A DNA stretch of 64,000 nt from Nocardia kruczakiae NBRC 101016 (GCF_001612965.1 NZ_BDBL01000005.1:236765-300764); one strand, 5' to 3'; shown: positions 44,421-53,694, numbered from the stretch's first letter. Notes: generated by a model from the letters alone, not told the origin. Translations and numbers: made by a program.

Positions 44421-45386
44421 ATGCATGTCTTCGTCACCGGCGGCACCGGTCAGACCGGACCCGCTGTCGTCGCCGAGCTCATCGCGGCCGGTCACACCGT
44501 GACCGGTCTGGCCCGCTCGGAAGCCGCGGCCGCCCGGCTGGAATCGTTGGGCGCGACACCGCATCGCGGCTCCCTGGACGACCTCGACAGCCTGCGCAGC
44601 GGCGCGGCGGCCGCGGACGGCGTCCTGCACATGGCCTACGGAGGCGACTACGCGGATCCGGATGACCTCATCCGCCGCGACTGTGCCGCGATCGAGGCGC
44701 TCGGGCAGCCGCTGGCCGGCACCGGCAAGCCCCTTGTCAGCACGTCGGGCACCTTGGTGACCAGGGACGGGCAGGTCAGCACCGAGCAGGAGCCGCCGGA
44801 CCCCGATTCGGTCGCCGCTTTCCGCATCGCGGGCGAGCAGAGCTGTCTGCGTCTCGCCGGGTCGGGGGTGCGCGCCAGTGTGGTCCGACTGGCGCCGACC
44901 GTGCACGGACCCGGCGACTACGGGTTCGTTCCGGCGCTCATCGCCGCCGCGCGCAGGGCAGGCGTTTCGGCCTACATCGGCGACGGCGCCAATCGGTGGC
45001 CCGCGGTCCACCGTGCCGACGCCGCGGTCTTGTTCCGGTTGGCGCTGGAGAAGGCTCCCGCCGGCAGCGTGTTGCACGGCGTGGGCGAAAGCGCTGTGAC
45101 GATCAGAAGTCTCGCGGAGCAGATCGCGGATGTGCTCGACATTCCCACCGCTTCGCTGACCCTCGAACAGGCCGCCGCGCATCTGGGAAACCCGTTCCTG
45201 GCTCGATTCTTCTCCCTCGACGTTCCGGTCTCCAGCGAACGCACCCGAGCGCTGCTGGGGTGGGCACCCGAACATGCGACGTTGCTCGAGGACCTGCGGA
45301 CCGGCGACTACTTCACCCCGCAGTCCGCCGTCCGCGCCGAAAAGGTGTGGTTGCCGCACGACTCTCACGAGCGCAGCCACAGCTGA
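44421..45386 (+). CDS. NAD(P)-dependent epimerase/SDR (extended, NmrA-like)
   Basis: 321 residues; ATG start preceded by GGAGAG. Rossmann loop VTGGTGQTGPAVVAELI at residues 5-21; LVSTSGTLVT near 105; the middle lacks a canonical YxxxK (GEQSCLRLAGSGVRASVVRL is in its place), so it may be a sensor or atypical reductase. The later WPAVHRADAAVLFRLALEKA segment is typical of the NAD-dependent epimerase/dehydratase group. Divergent from the TetR gene and probably its main target. Confidence 0.86.
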   Translation: MHVFVTGGTGQTGPAVVAELIAAGHTVTGLARSEAAAARLESLGATPHRGSLDDLDSLRSGAAAADGVLHMAYGGDYADPDDLIRRDCAAIEALGQPLAGTGKPLVSTSGTLVTRDGQVSTEQEPPDPDSVAAFRIAGEQSCLRLAGSGVRASVVRLAPTVHGPGDYGFVPALIAAARRAGVSAYIGDGANRWPAVHRADAAVLFRLALEKAPAGSVLHGVGESAVTIRSLAEQIADVLDIPTASLTLEQAAAHLGNPFLARFFSLDVPVSSERTRALLGWAPEHATLLEDLRTGDYFTPQSAVRAEKVWLPHDSHERSHS

Positions 45387-45419
45387 CCTGTCTCGGCACG
45401 GATCGCCCGCCGGAAATTC

Positions 45420-45656
45420 GTGTGCGCAGCCTTCCCGTTTCACGGCGTCGCGGGCGGTGACCACACCGCCGAGAGCCGATTCGAGCAGTGGCGGCTGCCC
45501 GCGACCGGCAACAACGCCGGGCGCTGGCTGCTGCACGGCTACACCCACAGTTCGGCGCGGATCCGCGGCCGCATGATTCACGTGGCTCTCGACGCGCACG
45601 ATCTGGCGCCGGTGCCGGTGGACCGGGTGCGCGAGGTCATCGCGGGAGCGGCCTGA
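45420..45656 (+). pseudogene. C-terminal remnant of a metallophosphoesterase
   Basis: About 78 residues resemble only the end of a calcineurin-like phosphoesterase: GVAGGDHT, WRLPATGN, LLHGYTHSSARIRGRMIHV and LDAHDLAPVPVDRVREVI. In intact enzymes the metal motif is GHTH; here it is G-Y-T-H, and the whole N-terminal half with the other metal ligands is absent. The upstream bases (45387-45420) show no continuation of the domain. Best read as a decayed gene fragment. Confidence 0.6.
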
Positions 45657-45714
45657 GGAGCCGTGCCGCGGAAAGCGGTGGCCGGTCTCCCCTTCCGCTC
45701 GTTATGGTCGTCGC

Positions 45715-46356
45715 ATGGTGGCGCCCGATCATCTGCTCGAATTCGCCGGACTGGCGTTGGTGCTCGTCGTCGTTCCGGGGCCGAGCGTCCTGTTCGCGAT
45801 CACCCGGGCGATCACGATCGGGCGGCGGGAGGCTCTGTTCACAGTGGCCGGTAACGCGGTCGGGGTCTACCTGCAGGTCGCTGCGGTGGCCTTCGGGCTC
45901 GGGACGATCGTCGCCGCGTCGGCCACCGCGTTCACCGCGGTCAAACTTCTGGGTGCGTCCTACCTGATCTATCTGGGTGTTCAGGCGATCCGCCATCGCG
46001 GCGGGCTGGCCGAGGCTTTCACCACGGAGGCGCCCGCGATCCGGCGCGGCACCGTCTCCATGCTGCGCGACGGGCTGGTCGTCGGTTTTGCCAACCCGAA
46101 GTCCGTGGTGTTCCTCGCCGCGCTGCTGCCGCAATTCGTCGACGCGGACGGGTGGGTGCCGGGGCAGATGCTGGTGCTCGGCCTGTGTATCCCGTTGTTC
46201 GGGTTGATCTTCGACTCCACCTGGGCACTGACCGCCGGAGCGGCACGCGCCTGGTTCGCGCGTTCGCCGCGGCGACTCGCCGCCGTCGGCGGCGCCGGCG
46301 GGCTCGTGATGATCGGACTGGGTACCAGCTTGGCGTTGACCGGCCGGAAGGACTGA
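45715..46356 (+). CDS. LysE/RhtB-family amino-acid exporter
   Basis: 213 residues with six hydrophobic helices. The N-terminal VVVPGPSVLFAITRAI is the LysE-family signature (P-G-P), followed by GNAVGVYLQVAAVAFGLG and LLGASYLIYLGVQAIR. The C-terminal GFANPKSVVFLAALLPQFV is also typical. Exports amino acids or small derivatives; the substrate is unknown. It converges with the molybdoenzyme gene 63 bases away. Confidence 0.9.
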   Translation: MVAPDHLLEFAGLALVLVVVPGPSVLFAITRAITIGRREALFTVAGNAVGVYLQVAAVAFGLGTIVAASATAFTAVKLLGASYLIYLGVQAIRHRGGLAEAFTTEAPAIRRGTVSMLRDGLVVGFANPKSVVFLAALLPQFVDADGWVPGQMLVLGLCIPLFGLIFDSTWALTAGAARAWFARSPRRLAAVGGAGGLVMIGLGTSLALTGRKD

Positions 46357-46419
46357 CACCGGATCATCGGCACGCCGCCGGGTTGTCCTGCGCAGCGAAT
46401 GTTCCTGTCCAGCAGCCGG

Positions 46420-48720
46420 TTACAAGCGGTCGTGGTCTGCCACGATCCGCGGTGGGGTGAGTACGGTCAGGTCCGGCACCACGCCGTGATAGGCCTCGAT
46501 CTGCACCAGCGCCAGTTGTCCCGTACTGCCCTGGCTCAGCGTGGAGGAGGGGCGGTCGGCGGTGAGCACGTTCGGGTTGCCGTGCCGGCAGAACGACGGA
46601 TCTTCCGGATCCGGGTCGTACCAGGCCCCGGTGGACAACTGCGCGATGCCCGGTGCGACCGCGTCGTCGACGACGAGCCCGGCCAGGCAGGAGCCGCGGT
46701 CGTTGTACAGGCGCACGATGTCGCCGTCGGCCACTCCCCGCGCCCGGGCTTCCGACGGGTGCAGCCGCACCGGTTCGCGGTCGCTGATCTTCACCGACCG
46801 GCTGTGCGCGCCGACGTCGAGCTGGCTGTGCAGTTTGGTACGCGGCTGGTTGGCGACCAGCTGGAGCGGAAAGCGCTGCGCCGCAGCGCTTCCCAGCCAT
46901 TCGTCGGGTTCGAGCCATACCGGGTGGCCGGGGCAGTCGGGGTAGCCGTAGCCGGCGATGGTTTCGGAGAAGATCTCGATGCGGCCGGAGGGGGTCGGCA
47001 GCGGATGCGCGCCGGGGTCGGCACGAAAGTCCGCGAATACCACCTGCGGCGGGTCGGCGACGGGCAGTTCGAGACCGGAACCGGACCAGAACCGGTCGAA
47101 GTCCGGGAAGTCCCGTCCCCGTTCGCCCAGATCGGACAACCATTGCTCGTACAGGTGCCGCAGCCAGTCACCCGTGGTGCGTCCTTCGGTGAATTCCTTT
47201 CCCGTGCCGAGCCTTTCGGACAATTCGGCGAGGATGTCGTAGTCGTCGCGGGCCTGCCCGTGCGGGCGGGTGAGGGCGGGCATGGGGAACAGGATGCCGT
47301 CGTTGTCGCCGGTGCCGTAGTCGTCGCGTTCGATGGTCATGGTGGCCGGCAGCACGATATCGGCGTGGCGGGCGGTGGCGGTCCAGAACGAGTCGTGGAC
47401 GACGATGGTCTCGGGCCGGTCGAACGCGCGGCGCAGACGAGCCAGGTCCTGATGGTGGTGGAAGGGGTTGCCGCCGGCCCAATACACCAGCCGGATATCG
47501 GGATAGCGCAGCTCGCGCCCGTCGTATCGGAACGCTGTCCCGGGCGCGAGCAGCATATCCGCGATGCGCGCGACGGGAATGAAGCGGTCGATGGGGTTGG
47601 CACCCTGCGGAAGTCGCGGCAGCGGCAGGGTGCGGGTGGGTTCGCCGATGCTCGCCGAGGAGCCGTAGCCGTGTCCGAAACCGCCTCCGGGCAATCCGAT
47701 CTGGCCCAGCATGGCGGCCAGCACCACGCCCAGCCAGGCCGGCTGCTCACCGTACTGCGCTCGCTGCAGCGACCAGCTGACCGTCACGAGGGTGCGCGCC
47801 GCGGCCATCTCGTGTGCCAGCGTGCGGATGCGTGCGGCCGGTACCCCGGTGATCGCGGCCGCCCACTCGGGATCCTTCACGATGCCGTCGGCCGTACCGC
47901 GCAGGTAGCGCGCGAACGGTTCGTAGCCGACGGTATGAGAGTCCAGGAATGCGGTGTCGGCCAACCCGTCGGCGTCGAGAACCTGGGCCAGCGCGAGCAT
48001 CAGGGCGGCGTCGGTGCCCGGGCGCGGGGTGATCCACTCCGCCTCTGCGACCTCGGCGGTGTCGTCGCGCAGCGGGGCGACGGTGACGAACCGGCACCCC
48101 CGCCGCCGGGCCTGATCGACCCAGTCCCGGGTATGGTGCCGGGAGACGCCGCCCGGATTCACCGCGGCGTTCTTCGGTGAGATACCGCCGAAAGCGACCA
48201 CCAATTCGGTGTGTTCGGCGATCACCGATTTGGCGGTGAAGCGCCACAGCAGCGCGAACAGATCCCCCACCACATAAGGCATCAGCACCGTGGACGTGCC
48301 CAGACTGTAACTGTTGACGTGTCGTACGTAGCCACCGAGGCAGTTCAGAAATCGGTGCAGCTGGCTCTGGGCATGGTGGAAACGTCCCGCGCTGGCCCAG
48401 CCGTAGGAGCCGCCGTAGACGGCTTCGGGGCCGAATTCGGTGTAGACGCGGCGCAATTCGCCGCTGAGCAGATCGAGTGCCCGGTCCCAGCTCACCGGGA
48501 CATAGGCATCGCCGCCGCGTCCGGAGGCGCCCGGCCCGTGTTCGAGCCATGATTTCCGGACGTAGGGTCGATCGATGCGGGTCGGATGATGGTGCGCTGA
48601 AGCCACATTGCCGATCAGCGGGGTGGGCTCCGGGTCGCCGGGCCAGGGCCGTACCGCGGTCAGCCGCTCACCGTCGCTGACGGCGTCGAACGCTCCCCAA
48701 TGCGTCATGTGCGTGACCAT
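46420..48720 (-). CDS. Molybdopterin oxidoreductase, BisC/TorZ-like (biotin or methionine sulfoxide reductase type)
   Basis: 766 residues from MVTHMTHWGAF. Member of the DMSO-reductase family lacking an N-terminal iron-sulfur cluster: it starts directly with the domain seen in BisC (THWGAFDAVSDGERLTAV), has YGGSYGWASAGRFHH near residue 110, where the Mo-ligating Ser is expected, and C-terminal bis-MGD binding motifs (LSTGAWYDPDP). No Tat or Sec signal, so it is cytoplasmic, which points to biotin/methionine sulfoxide or S-/N-oxide reduction rather than periplasmic TMAO respiration. No redox subunit or chaperone is adjacent. Confidence 0.88.
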   Translation of the reverse strand: MVTHMTHWGAFDAVSDGERLTAVRPWPGDPEPTPLIGNVASAHHHPTRIDRPYVRKSWLEHGPGASGRGGDAYVPVSWDRALDLLSGELRRVYTEFGPEAVYGGSYGWASAGRFHHAQSQLHRFLNCLGGYVRHVNSYSLGTSTVLMPYVVGDLFALLWRFTAKSVIAEHTELVVAFGGISPKNAAVNPGGVSRHHTRDWVDQARRRGCRFVTVAPLRDDTAEVAEAEWITPRPGTDAALMLALAQVLDADGLADTAFLDSHTVGYEPFARYLRGTADGIVKDPEWAAAITGVPAARIRTLAHEMAAARTLVTVSWSLQRAQYGEQPAWLGVVLAAMLGQIGLPGGGFGHGYGSSASIGEPTRTLPLPRLPQGANPIDRFIPVARIADMLLAPGTAFRYDGRELRYPDIRLVYWAGGNPFHHHQDLARLRRAFDRPETIVVHDSFWTATARHADIVLPATMTIERDDYGTGDNDGILFPMPALTRPHGQARDDYDILAELSERLGTGKEFTEGRTTGDWLRHLYEQWLSDLGERGRDFPDFDRFWSGSGLELPVADPPQVVFADFRADPGAHPLPTPSGRIEIFSETIAGYGYPDCPGHPVWLEPDEWLGSAAAQRFPLQLVANQPRTKLHSQLDVGAHSRSVKISDREPVRLHPSEARARGVADGDIVRLYNDRGSCLAGLVVDDAVAPGIAQLSTGAWYDPDPEDPSFCRHGNPNVLTADRPSSTLSQGSTGQLALVQIEAYHGVVPDLTVLTPPRIVADHDRL

Positions 48721-48886
48721 GGCCGCCACCCTAGCCGTGTGCACCGACAGTGTTCGACCGAATTCCGCAACATCTGGACACTCGCCCAATTGCGGGTCAG
48801 AATGACTGCGCCGCGTCCGGCCCCGCGGAAACGGTGACCGGGGTTACCGTTGCCGGACCGTACCCCACCGGATACCGAGGAGTTCG

Positions 48887-50221
48887 ATGCGCAATCTCAG
48901 CCGTCGCCAGGCTTTCGGTCTGCTCGCCGCCGGAACCGCCGCCGCCGTGGCCGGTCCCGCCGCCCTCGCCCAGGCCCGCCCGGCCGCACCGGCCACCGTG
49001 CCGAATCTGGGCGCCGACTTCCTGTGGGGTGTGGCCAGCGCCGGATTCCAATGCGAAGGCCATGCGCCCGACAGCAACTGGTTGCGGTACGTGGCCACAC
49101 ATCCCGGCTACGACCGCTACCACGACGCGGTCGATTTCTTCACCGGCTATCGCTCCGATATCGGCCTGGCCGCCGGGCTCGGCGTCGGCGTGTACCGCAT
49201 CAGTGTCGAATGGGCACGGGTACAGCCGCGGCCGGGCGAATGGGACGAGGCCGGATTCGCCTTCTACGACAGCGTTCTCGACACGATGGCCGCCCACGGC
49301 ATCCGCCCGATGCTGACGCTGGATCATTGGGTGTATCCCGGCTGGGCCGCCGACCGCGGCGGCTGGGGGCATCCGGCGATGCTCGACGACTGGCTGGCCA
49401 ACGCCCGGACGGTGGTGCAGCGCTACGCCTCTCGCGATCCGCTGTGGGTCACGTTCAACGAACCGGCGTTCTACATCGTCAACGAAACCCGCAACGGCGG
49501 GCTGTCACCGGCGGACGTCCCGGCGATGCAGCAGCGACTGATCCAGGCGCACAACACCATCTACGACGACATCCACCGGGCGCAGCCGGGCGCCATGGTG
49601 ACCAGCAACCTCGCCTACATCGTCGGCACCGCGGAACCGGTGGTCAACGGCCCGATGATCGATGCCATCGCCGCGAAGCTCGACTATGTCGGCATCGATT
49701 ACTACTACGGTCACACCCCGCAGGACCTGGCCCGGCTGTCGCCGGAGGACCTCGACCGGTTGTGGAAGATGCCGCTGCAGCCCGAGGGCGTCTACTATGC
49801 GCTGGAATACTATTCGCGCCGCTTCCCCGGTAAGCCGCTGTACGTGGTGGAGAACGGCATGCCGACCGAGAACGGCGCGCCCCGCCCCGACGGCTACACC
49901 CGCGGCGACGATCTGCGCGACACCGTGTACTGGCTGCAGCGCGCCAAGGCCGACGGCATCGACGTGATCGGCTACAACTACTGGTCGATCACCGACAACT
50001 ACGAATGGGGCAGCTACACACCACGCTTCGGTTTGTACACCGTCGACGTGCTGACCGACCCCGCCCTGACGCGCCGCCCCACCGACGCCGTGGACGCCTA
50101 TCGCGCGATCACCAGGGCCGGCGGTGTGCCCGCGGACTACCGTCCCACGCGCGGCCCGGTGGCGTGTTCGCTGGTCGACATCCCCGGCAGCTGCGCCGAT
50201 CCGGTGACCGTGCCGCACTGA
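48887..50221 (+). CDS. Tat-exported glycoside hydrolase family 1 protein (copy A)
   Basis: 444 residues; ATG preceded by GAGGAG. Tat signal MRNLSRRQAFGLLAAG with an ALA cleavage region near residue 30. The GH1 fold starts at FLWGVASAGFQCEG; the acid/base glutamate is in TFNEP (residue 192) and the nucleophile in VVENGMP (residue 322). The C-terminus has GYNYWSITDNYEW, typical of the aglycone/+1 site. GH1 enzymes are usually intracellular; an exported one suggests action on extracellular beta-glucosides or envelope glycolipids. A close paralogue lies at 57717-59075. Confidence 0.93.
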   Translation: MRNLSRRQAFGLLAAGTAAAVAGPAALAQARPAAPATVPNLGADFLWGVASAGFQCEGHAPDSNWLRYVATHPGYDRYHDAVDFFTGYRSDIGLAAGLGVGVYRISVEWARVQPRPGEWDEAGFAFYDSVLDTMAAHGIRPMLTLDHWVYPGWAADRGGWGHPAMLDDWLANARTVVQRYASRDPLWVTFNEPAFYIVNETRNGGLSPADVPAMQQRLIQAHNTIYDDIHRAQPGAMVTSNLAYIVGTAEPVVNGPMIDAIAAKLDYVGIDYYYGHTPQDLARLSPEDLDRLWKMPLQPEGVYYALEYYSRRFPGKPLYVVENGMPTENGAPRPDGYTRGDDLRDTVYWLQRAKADGIDVIGYNYWSITDNYEWGSYTPRFGLYTVDVLTDPALTRRPTDAVDAYRAITRAGGVPADYRPTRGPVACSLVDIPGSCADPVTVPH

Positions 50222-50326
50222 TCTCCCCCGCCGGGTATACGGGCACCGGGTGCTGGGCTAGTTTCGGAGGGGCAAATGTTGCGGTCCGGTCACGGACCGA
50301 CGAACCACCCTGATGGAGGACAGCTC

Positions 50327-52021
50327 GTGCGCATCCTGTTGATCGCCAGCGCATTCAACAGTCTCACCCAGCGAGTGCATGCCGAATTGCGGGAACGCGA
50401 TCACGAGATCGGAGTCGAGCTGGCTCTCGGCGACGACCTGCTCCGTGCCCGGGTCGCGCGCTTCCGGCCGGATCTGATTCTGGCGCCGATGCTCACCACG
50501 GCGATTCCCGAGGATGTATGGACCGAACATCCGGTGTTCATCGTGCATCCGGGTCCGATGGGTGATCGGGGGCCGTCGTCGCTGGACTGGGCCATCACCG
50601 AGGGCGCGACCCGATGGGGTGTGACGGTGCTGCAGGCGGTGGCGGAGATGGACGCCGGTCCGATCTGGGCGTCGGTGGGATTCGATGTGGCGCCGTGCGG
50701 TAAGAGCGAGTTGTATCGCAACGAGGTGTCCGACGCGGCGGTCGAGGCGGTGCTGACCGCGGTGCGCCGCTTCGCATCCGGCGACTACGTGCCCGAACCA
50801 CTGGACTACGACCGCCCCGATGTCACCGGCCGGCTGCGGCCGTTCCTCACTCAGCAGGTGCGCCGCATCGATTGGGCCACCGCCGATACCGCCACCGTGA
50901 TCCGCACGCTGCGCGCGGCCGATTCGCAGCCGGGTGTGCTCGACGAACTGTTCGGCCGCGAATATTTCGTCCACGGCGGTCATTACGAGGACCGGCTGCG
51001 GGGTGAGCCGGGTGCGGTGATCGCCACCCGCGACGGCGCGATCTGCCGGGCCACCGTCGACGGGGCGGTGTGGTTGCCGCAGCTGCGCCCGCGTCGCGTG
51101 CCGGGCGGACCGGTGACGTTCAAGATGCCGGCCACCGACGCATTGGGCGCCGATCTGCCCGCCGGTGTCCCCGAGGTCTCGGTCTCCCCCGCGGAGGCGG
51201 CGGTGCGCGACACCTGGTCGGAGCTGCGCTACCACGAGGACGCGGGCGTCGGCTATCTCGAATTCGCCTATCCCGGTGGCGCGATGGACACCCGGCAGTG
51301 CCGGCGGCTGCTGGCCGCGTATCGCGAGGCCTGCGATCGGCCGGTGGATGTGCTGGTGCTGGGGCCGCGGCGCGACTTCTTCTCCAACGGTATCCATCTC
51401 AACGTGATCGAGGCGGCCGCCGATCCGGCCGAGGAGTCGTGGCGCAATATCAACGCGATCGACGATGTGGTGGAGGCGATTCTCACCACCACCGACAAAT
51501 TGGTGATCGCGGCGCTGGCGGGCAATGCCGCCGCGGGTGGGGTGATGCTGGCCTTGGCCGCCGATCACGTGTGGTGCCGGGATTCGGTGGTGCTCAATCC
51601 GCACTACCGGCTCATGGGCCTGCACGGTTCGGAGTATTGGACCTACACGCTGCCGCAGCGGGTGGGCCCGGAGCTCGCATCGCAGCTGACCAGCCGCCCC
51701 CTGCCGGTCGGCGCGCGGGCCGCGGCGCGAGTGGGGTTGGTGGACAAGGTGTTCGACGGCTCCACCGAGCGGTTCCGGGCACAGGTTCGCCGCGAGGCCG
51801 AAATTCTCGCGGCCGCACCGGAATTGCAGAATCTGCTGCTGGCGAAGAAGCAGCGCCGCGCGGCCGACGAGGCGGTGCGGCCGCTGGCGCGGTATCGGGC
51901 CGAAGAGCTCGCACAGATGCATCGCAACTTCTTCGGCGACGGCGAGTCCTATCACCGGTTGCGGCGCGAATTCGTCGCCAACACCAAGCCGCCCGCGACT
52001 CCCCCGTATCTGCTGGGTTAG
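50327..52021 (+). CDS. hypX: Hydrogenase maturation protein HypX (formyltransferase/enoyl-CoA hydratase fusion)
   Basis: 564 residues from the GTG at 50327 (GGAGGA six bases upstream), matching the usual RILLIASAFNSLTQR start; an ATG at 50276, also with GGAGG, would add 17 residues. The N-terminal formyl-THF hydrolase/transferase-like domain has HPGPMGDRGPSSLDWAI near residue 73. The C-terminal crotonase domain (about 300-540) has LAGNAAAGGVMLALAADHVW. HypX/HoxX makes CO for the active site of [NiFe] hydrogenase under air, from formyl-THF via formyl-CoA. No hydrogenase or other hyp gene is in this window. A 7-base hairpin (CGGTCCG/CGGACCG, 50282-50299) lies in the leader. Confidence 0.9.
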   Translation: MRILLIASAFNSLTQRVHAELRERDHEIGVELALGDDLLRARVARFRPDLILAPMLTTAIPEDVWTEHPVFIVHPGPMGDRGPSSLDWAITEGATRWGVTVLQAVAEMDAGPIWASVGFDVAPCGKSELYRNEVSDAAVEAVLTAVRRFASGDYVPEPLDYDRPDVTGRLRPFLTQQVRRIDWATADTATVIRTLRAADSQPGVLDELFGREYFVHGGHYEDRLRGEPGAVIATRDGAICRATVDGAVWLPQLRPRRVPGGPVTFKMPATDALGADLPAGVPEVSVSPAEAAVRDTWSELRYHEDAGVGYLEFAYPGGAMDTRQCRRLLAAYREACDRPVDVLVLGPRRDFFSNGIHLNVIEAAADPAEESWRNINAIDDVVEAILTTTDKLVIAALAGNAAAGGVMLALAADHVWCRDSVVLNPHYRLMGLHGSEYWTYTLPQRVGPELASQLTSRPLPVGARAAARVGLVDKVFDGSTERFRAQVRREAEILAAAPELQNLLLAKKQRRAADEAVRPLARYRAEELAQMHRNFFGDGESYHRLRREFVANTKPPATPPYLLG

Positions 52022-52032
52022 AGGTCCCGGCG

Positions 52033-52066
52033 GTCCGGTCGTGGCCGTGCGCTGCCGCGACCGGAC
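52033..52066. terminator. Bidirectional terminator candidate between hypX and the ethA-like gene
   Basis: Arms 52033-52045 (GTCCGGTCGTGGC) and 52054-52066 (GCCGCGACCGGAC) pair over 13 bases with one G-U/mismatch and an 8-base loop. It lies 12 bases after the hypX stop and 21 before the convergent stop. No T-tract, as usual in this G+C range. Confidence 0.6.
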
Positions 52067-52086
52067 GGTGTTGCGCCGGAACAGGT

Positions 52087-53586
52087 TCAGGCGGAACGGG
52101 ATTCGACGATCGGGCGAGCGGCCGCCGAACGGGTGCCGAAGCGCAGGATGCCGTCCTCGAGATCGGCTTTGCGCAGCAGCGCGCGGTCGCGGTAGTAGTT
52201 GTTGATCACCTTCCACGGGCCGCGGCGGCCCTGGCGCGGCATCACCGCGTCGCCGCGGGCGATGTAGCCGGAGGTCAGCGCGCCGCCCATCATCGACTCG
52301 GGCGCCCGGTCGGCGTCCTCGGCTTCGGCGACGAAGGTCGAATACCCCTTGGCCTTCATGTGATTGAGCAGCCGGCAGAAGTATTCGGCGGCCAGATCGG
52401 CCTTCAACGTCCAGGAGGCGTTGGTGTAGCCGATGATCATCATGGCGTTGGGCAGCCCGCTCATCAGCGCGCCCTTGTAGGCGACCATATCGCGGGTCGC
52501 GATCGGGGTGCCGTCGACATCGATCGCCGCGCCGCCGAGCATCTGGATGTTGAGCCCGGTCGCGCTGATGATGATGTCGGCGGGCAGTTCCTCGCCGGAT
52601 TCCAGGCGGATGCCGGTCTCGGTGAAGGTCGCGATGCGGTCGGTGACGATGGAGGCGCGTCCGCTGCGCAGCACCTTGAACAGGTCGCCGTTGGGCACGA
52701 TGCACAGCCGCTGGTCCCACGGGTTGTAGCTGGGGCTGAAGTGACGCATGTCCACGTTGGGCCCGACGGCGACCCGCACGGCCTGCAGCAGCAGTTTCCG
52801 CGACAGGGCGGGGTTGCTGCGGGAGAGGGCGAAGCTGGCGCGCTGCAGGGCGATATTGCGGGCGCGGCCGGTCTTGTAGGCCAGCGCGGCGGGCAGTTTG
52901 GCCTTCTTCATGCCGACCGCGACCGGGTCCTCGGCGGGCAGCGGCGCGATGTAGGTGGGCGAGCGCTGCAGCATGGTCACGTGCGCGGCGTCGTCGCTCA
53001 TGGCCGGGACCAGCGTGATCGCGGTGGCGCCGCTGCCGATGACGACGACGCGTTTGCCGCGGTAGTCCAGATCCTCGGGCCAGTGCTGGGGGTGCACGAT
53101 CTGCCCGCCGAAGTTCTCCTCACCGGGGAACTGCGGGCGGAAACCCTTGTCGTAGTCGTAGTAACCGGTGCAGCCGACCAGGAAGTTGCTGGTGTAGGTC
53201 TCGGTGTCGCCGGTCTGTTCATCGACGGCCTCGGTGGTCCACAGTTGCTCGGCGCTGGACCAGCTCGACTTCACGACCTTGCGGCCGAAGCGGATGTGGC
53301 GGGTGACGCCGTATTCCTCGGCGGTGTCGGCGATGTACTGGCGGATGTGCGGTCCGTCGGCGAGCACCTTGGTTCCGATCCAGGGGCGGAAGCCGTAGCC
53401 GAAGGTCAGCATGTCGGAGTCCGAGCGGATGCCCGGGTAGCGGAACAGGTCCCAGGTGCCGCCGATCGCGCTGCGCCGTTCGAGGATCGCGTAGCTGCGT
53501 CCGGTGTTCTCCCGGCTGAGATGGCAGGCCATCCCGATCCCGGACAGGCCCGCACCGATGATCAACACGTCGACATGCCGCGTCAT
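52087..53586 (-). CDS. ethA: FAD-dependent Baeyer-Villiger monooxygenase, EthA-like
   Basis: 499 residues. FAD loop IIGAGLSGIG at the N-terminus, GGTWDLFRYPGIRSDSDM near residue 42, the Baeyer-Villiger fingerprint FGGQIVHPQHWPED near 155, the NADPH loop VIGSGATAITLVPAM near 180, and NPWDQRLCIVPNGDL and GYTNASWTLKADL further on. These agree closely with what I recall of Mycobacterium tuberculosis EthA, which oxidises ketones and activates thioamide prodrugs such as ethionamide. No ethR-like repressor is adjacent; an 8-base direct repeat lies upstream. The symbol is by similarity only. Confidence 0.87.
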   Translation of the reverse strand: MTRHVDVLIIGAGLSGIGMACHLSRENTGRSYAILERRSAIGGTWDLFRYPGIRSDSDMLTFGYGFRPWIGTKVLADGPHIRQYIADTAEEYGVTRHIRFGRKVVKSSWSSAEQLWTTEAVDEQTGDTETYTSNFLVGCTGYYDYDKGFRPQFPGEENFGGQIVHPQHWPEDLDYRGKRVVVIGSGATAITLVPAMSDDAAHVTMLQRSPTYIAPLPAEDPVAVGMKKAKLPAALAYKTGRARNIALQRASFALSRSNPALSRKLLLQAVRVAVGPNVDMRHFSPSYNPWDQRLCIVPNGDLFKVLRSGRASIVTDRIATFTETGIRLESGEELPADIIISATGLNIQMLGGAAIDVDGTPIATRDMVAYKGALMSGLPNAMMIIGYTNASWTLKADLAAEYFCRLLNHMKAKGYSTFVAEAEDADRAPESMMGGALTSGYIARGDAVMPRQGRRGPWKVINNYYRDRALLRKADLEDGILRFGTRSAAARPIVESRSA

Positions 53587-53642
53587 TGAGGTATCCGTTT
53601 CGTCCGAATGTCAGCCCGGACCTCGCCGTCCGGATACCCGAA

Positions 53643-53667
53643 GGTTACGTGTTATTTCTGGTTACGT
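53643..53667 (-). repeat. Direct repeats ACGTAACC x2 upstream of the ethA-like gene
   Basis: GGTTACGT occurs at 53643-53650 and 53660-53667 (ACGTAACC on the gene strand), with a 17-base period, 57-81 bases before the monooxygenase start. It may be an operator or part of the promoter, which would make the gene independent of the small membrane protein upstream. Confidence 0.4.
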
Positions 53668-53694
53668 CTAGTCGCGGCAGGTTCGCGGGCGCGG

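Noticed and set aside
50258..53589. Very long overlapping frames (about 820 and 839 codons) antisense to hypX and the ethA-like gene
   Set aside because: Low-complexity translations without motifs; each merges antisense of one gene with an out-of-frame or extended part of its neighbour.
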